Source of the DNA: Pelargonium cotyledonis
Lineage: Eukaryota > Streptophyta > Magnoliopsida > Geraniales > Geraniaceae
Assembly: GCA_036897625.1 (NCBI GenBank)
Contig: JAYMTA010000022.1
Location: forward strand, 31,253 to 95,252
Length of the DNA stretch: 64,000 nucleotides
Reading direction: 5' to 3'
Under the pieces are notes generated by a model, which was not told the origin of the DNA, did no database searches, and worked only from the letters and a program-made list of their open reading frames with translations. Below are positions 47,700 through 59,275 of the stretch, in pieces (the stretch's first letter is position 1; each line of letters starts with the position of its first letter). Made by a program: the position numbers and the translations under genes.

Positions 47700-49575
47700 A
47701 TATTAACCTATTTTTTAATTTCTTGTCCTCATTCTACAAATAAAAGCATATACTATAAACAGTTTGTTATTAGAATTTCTATCTAAGTGATTCCTTATAT
47801 ATAATTTCAAGAGTAGACTTTCTAATAAAAACAAGGTCCAGAAGTAACGCACAACAATTATAGAATCTGCTTCGTACAGAAATCTCTTTTTTGTAACACC
47901 TCCCCGCGCAAAGGGGTTTTAGGACAGAGTTCTACCAGGATATAAAAGCCTTCAATTTCCTTAAAAAGACTACATATGGATGCTAATAAAAGATAATACA
48001 AAAAAGGGTTTTCGTATGAATTTTATTTAGTGTGTACTATAATAGATAGATTCGTTTCGAAGCGCCCGGCCTAGGTGTTAAATGTAGAGCCCTTATAGCT
48101 TGCTTTATTGAAAGGATTCGTAACCAATTACCGATTCTTGAAATGCATAAGCCCCTTTATATTATACTCGTGTAAAAATTTTTTGTATTCCAGGATTCCT
48201 TAGGTTAGTTACTCTTCACACACCATATGACGGTTATACTTCCTACCCTCAGAGACAAGTTTGTAGATATTCGAATAACAAAATTAGGATACCTTCTTTC
48301 TTCAGTGCTTTAAAGTTCATTACATCCTATTATATTAAAACAGCAGGTATAAGATTCAGAAGGAGGACATTTATAGAATTTTGCAGCAGTCTCTTAAAGA
48401 GTGTCATCCTATAGCAAAAAGTACTCTTGTCATCGATGTACCAAAAATTATCCGATAATTTTAAGACACCTCATCAGACATACTCAAGGGTTCCTGAATA
48501 GGGAACTCCGTAAGTAAGGTATCATGGGGATATAAATTCGGGTCATCCTCCTTAGGGAAAGGGCGGGAGCTCCCTCATTGAAAAAGTAGATTTTTAAGTA
48601 AAAATTAACTACACGCTTGTTTTTAGTGCACATAAAAGTTGCGGGTTCCGGATCGTATTTCAAGGCCCTCTTTATAAGGACTTTCCTAGTACTTTAGAAA
48701 TTTTATAGGTTTGGTAGTAACAAAGAGTCCCGGCAAGAGGAATCACCCGACTTTCTTGTTTTTTTTTTAATTAAGGGACTTGTTACTCAAGGAAATCCTG
48801 GTTACTCCTACCCATACTGAAACAAAAATTTATAGGAGACAAAATAGAACCCTATATATATAGCTAAACTGCTGTGCTTAAAAAATTCTTTTGAAAGAGA
48901 AAGATAGGAATCTCCTCTAGTTTATGAAACTAAAAAAATGTGCTTTTAAACCCTTAACAGCGTTTGGAAATTAACTTCATTTACGCGATAAAACTCAAAT
49001 ATAGAGCTCGTGTATGCGGATACAAACCCTGTTAGAATATAAACAACAATATCAAAGTACTCCCTTAGATGACGCTAATAAAGCAAGGTAGAAATATCAA
49101 ATCAAACTAGAGTCTTCTTGGATGCCCGAGAGCAGCTTCCTAAACTAATCTGAATCTACATCCAAAAGGGTAGGGGGCTCTTTCACTATCACAAAAACAG
49201 GGGTTACCCTATAAATGGAGTAACTGTAGTAAATTCGTCTAGCCATAAGTTATAAAATCTAGTTGTAAGAAACTTAAACAAGGAAGTATGCGCACTCATT
49301 ATAAATAGAAAGGGGGAATCCTAAGTCTAGTTAAGAGCTGATAGAATCTAAATATTTAATTGAGGCCCCTCTTTACCTATATGAGTCTTTCCTTTTTGTT
49401 AGCGGTTCTTTAATAAGTCCCTAATGGGATTTATTGTCCATAGGGGAAGGGTGTAGATGCTATTTACAAGGCGAGTGCAGGGTTAGGTAAATACTCATAA
49501 AAGCGAGTTTTAAGGCCCTATTTTTGCTCTTGACTTGAGGAGTTCCAAACAAGTTTATATTATAGAAGTATGCAT
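47700..49575. other. Spacer, A+T-rich next to copy C
   Basis: 47690-47830 is nearly pure A/T, like the outer flank of copy B. The remainder is ordinary spacer; GCGCCCGGCCTAGG at about 48061-48074 is the main G+C patch. No gene recognised. Confidence 0.45.
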
Positions 49576-49579
49576 AGAG

Positions 49580-49649
49580 AAGTGCGCAGCCTGGAAAGGT
49601 TTTTAAACCTTTCTCGTATTGGGATGAAACCGAACGTTTTACCGCACTT
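49580..49649. ncRNA. Candidate structured RNA, tRNA-sized
   Basis: A perfect seven-base outer stem, AAGTGCG (49580-49586) with CGCACTT (49643-49649), encloses 56 bases. Inside is a perfect nine-base inverted repeat GAAAGGTTT-TT-AAACCTTTC (49594-49613), and the 29 bases after it may form a third weak arm. The total of 70 bases and the outer stem length are tRNA-like, but no standard T-loop is present and the inner hairpin is off-centre, so a D-armless tRNA or another small RNA is possible. Either strand would fold. Confidence 0.35.
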
Positions 49650-51095
49650 AAGCGAATATATTTTCTCGACCCAATTTAAAAGGTAGGTTATACAAGCTCC
49701 CGTAACTCAAGCTTTATCTAATTAAAGGAGTCCTGCAGGATCCTGTTTATTAAATCCAGTCGAATAGTATACTCTTTCAGCTATAGTAACAGCTTCTGTT
49801 CTTCTTGAGGAAGGGCTCGTAGGAACCCTTTTTAGACTTCTAATCTAATTAAGTGACATTGGGGCCACCGGGAAGACTTGACTTTGTCCTAGTATTTTCT
49901 AGTATCTTATACTCATTTTGAACTTTATTGCTTTATAAACAACTGCTTTTTACCTACTTATATTTCTAAGGTAGCCTTACCTTTTACTCGAATTCGGTAG
50001 TTGAAAGAATCTGTTCTTTCGTTTCGTAGAAAAGTAGATTTTAGGTTCTAGCTCTTTAATTTAAGAAGCTTCTTAAAAACGGGTCTTGTAAGGAACTATA
50101 CCATAGCACTATACAAACCAAGTCTAGTAGGCTCCCTTTTTATAATTTCCTCTTCCCGACTTCTCTATCTTTTCGTTAGAACTAGACCGCGTGTTAAGAA
50201 AGAGCAGAACCTTAGAAATAAAAAACTAGCTTCTACTATTCTATTATAATATAAAGAGGGCCTCCTCCGGGCTTAGTTACTTATACTTAGTTACTCTTAA
50301 TTTAAACACCTAGTTCTGATTATTATTATTACAGCTTTCTTTTTGACTTAACTTAGAAAGATTTTTCGGCGCAGAATTTGAGGGACTCTCCCACAAGATC
50401 CCTTAGGACTCTTTATCGCAAACAAATTGACTTTAGCTTTAGGGGCTCTCTTATTCCCTTTACTTTTTCTGTTTACAGTCCCCCGGATACTAAAACAAGC
50501 GGAACAAGAGCCAAAAACCCTCCCCTTTTTAAGCCCTTTCCTAAGGATTCTTACTGATTTGTGTTAGGACTTATTCCTAATTTGTACTGGATTTTCAGTC
50601 TTATTTGGAATCTTTTAGGGTTCTTTAGTAAATATTTAGTAACCGGTACACTCTTAAAAAGCTTTTTTTATAACTTATTTATTTAAAAGCCTACTCTTTT
50701 TGTGAAAACTTAATTAGGCAGGACAGGATACTGTAAAGACTTAATTAGTTTCCCTTTATTGAGAAATCCCCGCATCTCGAAAACTCAGTCAGTACCTTAG
50801 CTTACTTATTCTAAACGGGTATTCCCCCTTTATCAGTAAAGGGGTTTTATAGGAACCTATTAAAGAGCTCTGGATGATACACAAACCCTGGTAAAAGAAA
50901 TTTGAGGAGAATTTGGAAACCTTCTATCTAGACAACTATTCCCGGAAAAGTAATAAACAATAGGGGTTCCCTTTTAAAAGCTAAAGATAACGCTAATACC
51001 CCATATTTAAGAACCTTTGTCTAGAATACCGAAAAACACGAGTTAGGAGATCTCTTAAGCTGTTTTTGCTTACAAGTCTAACTTATTTATAAAAG
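49650..51095. other. Intergenic spacer
   Basis: No gene recognised. It holds AAGGAGTCCTGCAGGATCCTG at 49725-49745, given in part elsewhere as AAGGAGTCCT, and the terminator-like hairpin at 50825. Confidence 0.45.
50825..50848 (+). terminator. Terminator-like hairpin
   Basis: CCCCTTTA-TCAG-TAAAGGGG is a perfect eight-base stem with a four-base loop followed directly by TTTTAT, the form of an intrinsic terminator. ATAGG-AA-CCTAT follows immediately. No gene is recognised upstream on the plus strand. Confidence 0.45.
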
Positions 51096-51099
51096 GAAA

Positions 51100-51340
51100 A
51101 CTCCTTACACTAGTAACCCACCAACTTCTTATGCTGTTTCTTCTTTTGTTGTTGCTCTCTGACCTAGACTTCTTTGTTGACTTAGCAAGCAGGATTATCT
51201 TTCTATTGCCTTTGTTGTTTGACTTTTTCTTCTTGCTTTATTTGACTTAGTTTTCTATTCCCCTTGATTTCCTTGGTGCTTTGTTAGGAGCTTGACTTTA
51301 TCTTAGGATTGTATAGTAAGATAGAAAGGGGGTAAAGAGA
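51100..51340 (-). repeat. Dispersed element, copy D1
   Basis: ACCCACCAACTTCTTATGC at 51116 matches the junction of copy B (ACCCACTAACTTCTTACTG). The minus strand beyond it carries a lysine/asparagine-rich open stretch (SKKKKSNNKGNRK). The G+C-rich core expected on the low-coordinate side is not evident, so this copy is partial. Confidence 0.4.
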
Positions 51341-51590
51341 AAAGGAAGAGCTCTTATTATATTATATAGTATATAGACTGTACTACTCTGTGGGTTATAC
51401 TGTACTTTGGTCTTAGCCACTGTATTCTATTGTAGTTATTTATTATATTAGTATTATATTAGGTTGTTATAGGGTCTTAGTTACTATGGGTAATGGTAAT
51501 AGGTATACTATAATAGATATAATTGTTGTTGTTCTAATTGTTTAAGCTATTTTACTCTTGTATTTGGGAGCTTATCGGTTGGGAGTATAC
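51341..51590. other. A+T-rich simple sequence within the D region
   Basis: Repeated TATTATA/TAGTATA permutations, as beside copies B and C. No gene. It appears to be the outer flank of D1. Confidence 0.4.
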
Positions 51591-51790
51591 AAACTTAATA
51601 GAAATGGGTAATAGTCCTTGTTACCGACTGAAGCAATAACAAAGAAGGTTAACTGTACAGGTAGTTGATAGTGTATTCAGGCTCTCTATAGCCCCACCAA
51701 CAGACCTGAACTTTGTTCTTTGTTTTTTGTGTTTTATTTACTTGATTTAGATTTCCTTTCTTGACAGTGACCTTATACTTGTTTTAGGAA
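51591..51790 (-). repeat. Dispersed element, copy D2 (core)
   Basis: GAAATGGGTAATAGTCC, TTACCGACTGAAGCAATAAC, then GCCCCACCAACAGACCTGAAC. TTACCGACTGAAGC is shared with copy A (TTACCGACTAAAGC), and ATGGGTAAnAGTCnTTGTT is shared with copy E. It lies 480 bases from D1 in the same orientation, so the region holds a tandem pair. Confidence 0.5.
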
Positions 51791-52043
51791 AAGTATACCT
51801 TGTTTAGTTTGTAAGATAAGGGCTTAACCTGCGCTTATGCGACTTATGGCTTACTGTCTTTTTGTATTTGTATTCCTCTGAGCTATACCTGCTGTCGCTT
51901 GTTCTTTATTACTTATTATAACTTTTTTTAGTTAGTAAAGGAGTTGCAAGGGAGCTAAAGAGAGATTCCTATTGCTGCTATGCTTGTTAGGCTAGGGCGC
52001 TCGTTGTCTTATTGTCTTAAAGGGTTATATTGTTCTATAGTAG

Positions 52044-52253
52044 TTAATTGTTCTTGCTTCCTTTTGTTTTCTTTTTCTTTGACTTAGATGATTTCCTTGT
52101 TACTTCTTTGTTGCTTGACTTGCTGTTTTTAGAGCTAGAACTGGAGCTAGAGTTAGTATTATTATAGGAGGGTAAGGAAGGAGAGAAGGAGCAACTATAG
52201 AGAGGTAAAGAGAAAGGAAGTAAGGTAAGGGGAGCCAGAGGAACTATAGGCCT
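52044..52253 (-). CDS. Ser-rich then Lys-rich frame of the D region
   Basis: A 69-residue frame between TAA stops, without an ATG. In order: a Pro/Leu-rich part, a run of six serines (NNTNSSSSSS), then KNSKSSNKEVTRKSS and KSKKKKTKGSKNN before TAA. The C-terminal half is highly basic, in the manner of nucleic-acid-binding tails. It is positioned relative to the D2 core as the basic frames are in copies B and C. Low complexity reflects the purine-rich strand and may not be selected protein. Confidence 0.2.
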   Translation of the reverse strand, partial: RPIVPLAPLTLLPFSLPLYSCSFSPSLPSYNNTNSSSSSSSKNSKSSNKEVTRKSSKSKKKKTKGSKNN

Positions 52254-52474
52254 TTATTGTTTTTTGTAGCTATTGTCTTTCCTGTTCTAACTTAGACTTT
52301 TGTATAGTTAGTTATTGTAGTTATATAATAAAAGAGGTATAGTTGTTCTAGTTATTATAGATTGTATTCTATAGCCTTAGATACTGTCTATGGGTTGTAC
52401 TTCTTTAAGCTTTGTTACTCCTTGTCTTCTGTTCTTATCGTTATAGAGTATACATGCTTAGAGGGAATAGGAGT

Positions 52475-52533
52475 AGGGGGACCACTTGAACCCTTGGTTG
52501 TCGGGTTGGAAGTACCTTGCTCTACCCGGTTAG
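52475..52533 (-). tRNA. tRNA-Gly(UCC)-like sequence at the end of the D region
   Basis: Minus strand: CGGGTAGAGCAAGGTA, then CTTCCAA, which is exactly a seven-base anticodon loop with UCC (Gly), then CCAAGGGTTCAAGTGG. GAGCAAGGT and GGGTTCAAGTGG align with the tRNA-like sequence of copy C. The anticodon stem and normal T stem do not pair; ACCA and TGGT flank the T-loop instead. Either decayed or an element-specific tRNA-like structure. Confidence 0.32.
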
Positions 52534-52547
52534 TTTTAGTTTAAAAG

Positions 52548-55500
52548 ATGGGTTTACTGCAGTACTATTACTTCTTTAGGTTTTTAGGAAAAACAAGGTT
52601 AAAAACTACACCAAAAAAGGTCCCTTGCATCCCCATAAGTTATACTCCTCTACCAAAAACTTTATATTCAAAGAAGATCGAGTTTCCCATTATTACTCTC
52701 ACACCCCTTCATAAGCTAACATTACTTTTCAGATAGACTAACGCGTGACAGTAACAGCAAAAACTACAAGTAAACCGATCATTCTATAGAGCGCACCCTT
52801 TTCGCGTGGAGTTGGTTACAGATTTACAGTGATAAAAAAAGTCATTACATTCTTTTACTAATTCAAAGCCCTTCTCTGGCGAGCACTAATCTAGTTATTG
52901 CGTTCCTTTGTTTTAGTGGTACCTTTAAGACTGAACAAGGCCGTAGATTCGTTGATTTAAAGTTCCCCCAAAAAGTAATATGCACTCTAACAGATTTAAG
53001 CAGATTAAAGGAAAAACACCTGTAAAAGGTATCTAAACAACGATAAATGAGATTTTTACTAAAGGATTTTGGTATTTGTTTTTTGTAATACTTAATTTGT
53101 TAAATTGTTAAATTACAGGAACCCTCATTTTTTTATCTGCTTTAGTAGACTTAAGTAATAGGAAAAAGTCTTATTCACTTCTTTATTATAGTTGTACAAG
53201 GGTTCTCGGAGTAGTTATGTGTAAAAGGCACTTCTGCTGTGTATTTTTCAAGTTTTATTCTTATTCTGTTTACAATAGAAAGAATCGTCGTGGCAATATC
53301 TGCTCGGTCAAGCAGTCAAAAGAAATTAGTCATAAATTAAAAAAGCTACTACAAGTCTTGAGAGAGGGAATTTCCTTTACAATGAACCGCGGGCAGCTTT
53401 CTAGCTAATAAAACCGAGGTATTGTTTAAGTTTCCTCTTTATCGTTCCTAACATATAACCAAATTTGTTAAGCTTAGTTTTGTTAGCCTTTTTACTTAAT
53501 TCTGTAGAAAACTATGTTTTTATACTATGAAACCTTGGGAATCTAACATTAAGATAAGTACTCCGTTTTCGTGAGCTCGAAGCTATTGGTTTCTCTCTAA
53601 GCCTTTTAGAGCTCCTCAGTAAAGAAGGTCTTATATACAACATCAAAACGGGTCCTATATTTATGGAAACTCTCTAGTTAGGTCAGTAAGGGCTCCTCTT
53701 AGCATACAGAGATCCTAAAGTTATGGTTAGGTAGAGGATACACGTGAAAAAACTGAATGCCTTTTGTAAGGTATTCCTATTTTCCTAACTAGTCAAATTT
53801 CTTAAAAGCTACTCAAATTTAAGCTGAGTAAAAGACAATTCCAGAAATTACACGGATTAAGTTCTCCTTTCAGCCCAAAAACAAGAAATTAGCTACTCTA
53901 CTTCCTAGTAAAATACTCTAAGCCCAAATTCAGAGAACTCCTTAAGCGTACCCAACCCCCATGTCTAAAAGTGAAACAGATAATGAAAAACCTTTCTAAA
54001 GCGCTATACTTTAAAAGTAATTGCTCGTAATAAGAAATTTTTCCTATCTTATAAAAAGCTATCCTGATATTTAGTACTAAGCTAAGCACCATCGGAAACC
54101 CTTGCATATAAGATTCTAAATTCCCGGTCGCAGTACCCCTTTGTATAATTCATTTATTCAATGCCTACATTTACGCAAGAGGGTAGAGGTTTTATAAGAA
54201 GAGTTTGTATATCTAGTAAAGTATTTTATACTTATGTACAAGAGACTCTTTTCTTCCCGCATGCTTTCTCCTTCGAACTGTAACCGCTGTTTCGTAAACC
54301 AAAAGAAAGTGTAGTTGACCTTAAAAAACTTTTGGGATTCGGATTAAAATGAGCGGTAATACTGGCCATAAGATCTATTCTACAGATAAGATCTTTTTCT
54401 ACGATATTCAATAACTAGAATTCAGTTTTCCGAAATTGCTATATGAATGTAGGCTCCTGTTCTCCTTGAGGCAACTCTTTTTAGCTGCTTATAAACTAGA
54501 TTCTTAAAGAGTCACCTATTAGTTAGTAATGTCATCATAGAGTAGGTTACAAAGTACAAAGACTACACACGAGTAGGAAAACCCTGGCTACCGGTAAGCT
54601 CTAGAGTAAGGTAAGTCTACATGGGAATTGTCTCTCCTTTGCTAATGAGATAGGTGTAAGCTATTCGTCTTTTATATAGTTTTCGGATATGGGTCCGCTC
54701 GGCGTGGAGTTAACATTTTTCTAAAGATTTTTTACGTGCTTGATATACTATATACTACTTCAAAAGGGGTATCCTAAATTTGTGATTTTTGGAACACTGG
54801 CGTAAAACAAGTAGCATCGCAAGGAGTCCGTTACTGGGATAGCAGCTTTTAAGTAAAGTACAAATTAGAGAAGCTAGCTTGCTGGGTAAAATAAGTAAAT
54901 GCAAGGGATTTCAGTAATGAAGTCAACAAGTGAAAGTTTGTTTTATTCTTCCTGATTCAGTTTTTAAGTAAGTAGGGGAGATTCTAAAACTAAATAAAAG
55001 CATATGAAATCTTGACTCTAAAGGACTGATACCCCCTTTAACCCCAATTCTCGATAAACAGCATTCTAGATGGTAAGTTCAGGGTTATTTGGTTTATTCC
55101 TTAATTCTTTTTTTAAGTCTTTTTTCTTAGTGAGAACAGTAATGTATAAGCTATATTCTTTCTAAATTCCTAGTAGAGCAGATGGGATACCCGTACTAAG
55201 AGTAATACTCAAGATGCTCTTTCTTTTATTGTTTCTTGTTTTTCTATTTTTGGTACATTACAACAATCGGGTAGTTGTCTCAGAGAGATCCTAGTGGGTG
55301 TCTTGGTTCTTTGAGTGCAAAGGCAGTCTACTAAGGACCTACTTTCCCTCCGGTTTAAGAGGGCCTAAGAGAGGTTAGATTCGACGAACCGTCCACAAAT
55401 AAAAATTAAGGTTGAGTCTACTTTTAGCAGGGCTTAGTGGAGGAGTCACAATTTAGCTGTCAATTAAGTAAGAGGTTTTGGTGTTATGAGTTCTTAGTAT

Positions 55501-58500
55501 CAGTCTTCCCTTTTAACTAATCCGTGAATAGTCAAAAAATCTAAATTTAATTAGAATGCTGGTCAGCTATTCTTAATATCAAGTCAGGTATTTGATAGTT
55601 CTCAGTTACAAGGTATTGAAGTGCTGTATTCATTTAATAGGAATTTGCTTTATAGAAAGATATAGTCTCCTACTTTTTTATGTAGTCATTATCCTAATAA
55701 ATAGATTGTAATTCTTGTTAATAACAGCTTACTGGAATAGTAAGAGAGTCCATCAAAGCCGCCCGAAACGACCTCCTATGAAGGGCCACGAATCCGGTAA
55801 TTTCTTTAATTACAAAGTCGTACCCAAGCAAAAATATATCCTAAGCAAAAGCTAGTTTTGAGGTTTGTGTTCTCTTAGATTGACTTTCGTTTTTAAAACA
55901 CCATTAGCTGGGGTATGTGCCTTTTTCAAGTAGATTGAGTAATAATTTAGTAATAGTGGCTTTAAATTTAAAATTAAGGAATCCAGATTTCGTCTTTTAT
56001 GCATTTTGTTACTTGTCTGACTTTTCTCTGCCAACTAGAAAAAAGCCTTTTGTTTCTAAACAGCGGTCTCTTTTCAGATATTTTAAATACCTTGATATCT
56101 CTTAGTAAACTTCTCTCGTGTGTTGTATGTACTTATTAAAAAATAAGTGGGCATCCCTTATTACTATGAACAATTAAAAAAGAATTCTATCTAAGTGGTT
56201 TCGGTTCCGACTTTCATCAAAGAATTAAGATGACTCTAAACGGGGCTTCGTTGTACTATATCTTACTATCTACCCGGCCTTACTCCTATTGAGTTTTGGC
56301 AAAGGCAAAGACGAGATCCAACTATGAAGCCTAGGATATAAGCTAAACCCCTAAAATATACAAGGTATCTCTCTGAGATGCTTGACTTAACTTTATAACA
56401 TCCAGCCTTATAGCGGATATGTCTGTATGACAAGGTTCTCATTAAGAGAGGGTCCATTTAAGAAGGGCTGTATTTTAATCTCGGGTTCCTGAATTGTACT
56501 AGGCATTTTGAGCAAGCTTGTGGTTTAGTAAAGGATAGTCTTCATATTATATTCTTTAAGCATTCCTAAGATTTCATAGGATAAGTAAGTTAAAGCTAGG
56601 TACAGACATTCCAAAAATAAGGAAGAGTCTTTACTCGAGGAATTCGAACTTCAATCAAATAATTTTGTGATAGATAAATATATGAACTACCTAGGAGGTC
56701 TTTATTTGCGACTAAGTCAGAAAGCACTTTTATAGTTGTTTAGTTCTGTATTTTATTATAGATTTCCGTCTTAGTGTACACTTATCCATATCCTCTAGTC
56801 AAGTTTATGTACTATGATTGGTATATCCTATAATTAGTTTTTCTATTATATCCATCTTAATTTGTCAAATACAAAAATTTGGAGTGAAAATACTAATATG
56901 TAATACAGGTACTTCATTAAAATGAGATCTTTGCTGTTCAATCTTGTGGTATAAAGGGGATAGAATCTGGATACGCGCAGTACTAGCATAAATTCAGAAA
57001 AGGGGGGGCTCCTTAAACTCCCACAAGTCCTCTTTGAAACTTATTAGTTAGTTAATTTCTCCGTTAAAAGCAAGAGAATCCATCTGGTATTATGAGATAA
57101 GAAATTTAAGTTATTTCAGATTAAGCACTTTCCAATATCAGTATTAGCGGGAGTCCTATATAATATAATATAAAAATAAGACTCTTATTTTAACTTTAAC
57201 CAAGTCTATACTACTTCGGAATTCTTCCAGCCCTATTTGTTATACTATAGTATGAAGAAGTACCGAGCTTAATAAACCAAGAACCCTTACTAAGCTAAGA
57301 AAAAAACTTCTAACGAAAATCTCATAGACACCCATAGAGTATACCTTTTTAATGATACCTAATTAAATTGTTGTTAGATATACCATAAGTATATGGGGAT
57401 ATAGCATTTAGCTCGAATAAAAGAGATTTAGGAGTATTAGCTCACTAAAAATACGTATAATGTTTAAAATTTCATAAAGGGATAAAGTTTATGCTTCCTT
57501 TTTTCTTACCAGGTCGGAGTGGTGTGGTATATAGAATATAGAATATAAATTAAGTCAAACTTTTCCTATAAGATTGTTGAGCGCAGTCAAGCGTTATATA
57601 CGGGTGCTTACTCTGATACTTGCGCATTATTGGATTCACTTATTTGCATGTATATGTGAGTTAGTTTAGGTATTTCCGCTGTTTATAAGCACAAAAAGTC
57701 TTACATTGCACCTTTTTTCCAAATAGAATTCAGATAACATTCCTTAAAATAATTTGTCGCCGTTTTTCGATATCACAGTGTTCCTTGTTACTATCTCAAT
57801 AATTTTCTGGAGGATCTTGTTTTTTCTATTAGATATTATAAAATTCTCTAGTAAATGCAATTACTTCTATTATATCTTACTCTTTGAATATATACCTTTC
57901 CTTTTCTTGATAGCACCCCCCCCGATCCGTTCCCTTGTAACTAAAGAATTATACCTTATGAAGTATAAAAACACCCCGTAAAAGCTGAGCTTGATAAAAG
58001 CTCTTACTCAATAAATACGAAGTCAAGTTTTGCTATTTATATCCTCACTAATTGAAATATAAAGATGCAATTCCTCAGTTTTGAGAAAACATTAACAAAG
58101 AAAGCTAAAACTCATGTTAATCCGTACGTCGTGTATTACATAGTATTCACAGCCGAGAACTCATATTTTTAGTAGACGTGAAAGAGAGTCCCTCCGAATG
58201 TTATATATAATTTTGGACTCAACAAGAGAAATAAAGGGGTCCTTGAGGGTCCCAACATAAGAGATTCATTTTTTTGTACTTTTAAAGTTTTCGTTCATGC
58301 TAAGAATACAAGTCCTTTAAACAGGCTATGTAAAATCGGATTATAGCGTAGACTACTTTTTTGAACAAGGTATACCCGATGGACTTAACAAATTCTTCTT
58401 TGTTGTTGGTTGATATAACAAATACTTTTAAAAGCAATCTCGATTAGAATCTCTTATTAATTTAAACCAGTAAGTAATCGCAGGAAATAACCAGACCACA

Positions 58501-58845
58501 AACTTTTCGCTAGGATATCCCCTAGATGCCATGCCTTTAGCAGTACCAAATTACGGGATTCTGAGAGTAGAAATATTAGACTTTATGTAAGTATCCTAAA
58601 TCTAAATGGATCTAGAATGCTAAAATTATTTCAGATAGGGATAAAGGATTCCCTTACCTAATTCAAAAAGTCATAGGTGTTCAGTACTAAAGCCCCACCC
58701 TCTAAAATACAAAATTTATGTGAGTTTTACTGATATACCGACCTACGACTCTAAATCTATACAATGCAACAGGTGCAAAAACATCTACTAATTCCAAGTT
58801 CTGATATAACCGATATAGATATATCTGAAGTCAATAAGGCATATT
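52548..58845. other. Long intergenic spacer
   Basis: 6.3 kb with no recognisable gene; frames of 60-75 codons (for example 52548, 53217, 53898 minus, 55917, 57754) show no family motif. The 57754-57981 frame is hydrophobic and Phe/Ile-rich. At 56640 the minus strand has a T-loop-like AGTTCGAATTCC with no D arm. Runs: G7 at 57002-57008, C8 at 57916-57923. TATAGAATATAGAATATAAA at about 57531-57550 is a short tandem repeat. Confidence 0.5.
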
Positions 58846-58849
58846 TTAA

Positions 58850-58948
58850 TTACTTATTAGAGGATCACCTAAAATAAAGAGGAATAGACTAAGGGCAGGG
58901 AGTACGCGGAGTAAGATAGGGATACAGAAAAGAGTAGGAATTAGTTAG
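58850..58948 (+). CDS. Basic peptide frame of copy E
   Basis: After a TAA the plus strand reads LLIRGSPKIKRNRLRAGS then TRSKIGIQKRVGIS and TAG: 32 residues, about ten of them Lys or Arg. AGTAAGATAGGGATACAGA matches CGTAGGATAGGTATGCAGA of copy C base for base at most positions, so the two frames are homologous DNA. No ATG. Direction relative to the core at 59.17-59.27 kb is the same as in B and C once the inversion is allowed for. Confidence 0.22.
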   Translation, partial: LLIRGSPKIKRNRLRAGSTRSKIGIQKRVGIS

Positions 58949-59275
58949 GTATTGAGGGTAAGATGGTATCGATAATCTTGAATAAGAAAAGAGATAGCTA
59001 AGAGGATAGAGTTAGTAGGCAAGCTAGTCTTGGAATTCTGGTCTAGGTTTTTAGTTAATAGGTATAGGATACAGAATTCAGGTCTAAGTATCAAGAGACT
59101 AGCTATGGTACAGAATTAAGAGTCTAGCTCTGAATGAGATAGAGACACAGATTGGTTTTTCAAAAGAACTAAGTCAATAAGCAGTTGGGTATATAAGGTA
59201 TCCAGTACTAACTAAAACTACTCCCAACATTACCCTTCGGTGGGGAACAATGACTTACCCATTATCCGAGCAAGC
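58949..59275 (+). repeat. Dispersed element, copy E (inverted)
   Basis: Purine-rich plus strand up to 59160, then AAGAACTAAGTCAATAAGC, AGTTGGGTATATAAGG and TACCCTTCGGTGGGGAAC, ending in AATGACTTACCCATTATCC. Reverse-complemented, this gives the junction CCCAACTGCTTATTGACTTAG of the family, shortened here, and the ATGGGTAAGTCATTGTTCC shared with D2. It is the only inverted copy, and it marks the border with the differently textured right end. Confidence 0.5.

Noticed and set aside
57754-57981. Hydrophobic 75-residue frame as a small respiratory subunit
   Set aside because: No match to nad, cox or atp subunit motifs; Phe/Ile/Leu content is explained by A+T-rich codons.
58826-58870. GAAGTCAATAAGG followed by GAGGATCACCT, like the 3' end of SSU rRNA
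   Set aside because: Only short words match, the spacing is filled with unrelated A/T sequence, and none of the upstream conserved SSU blocks is present.
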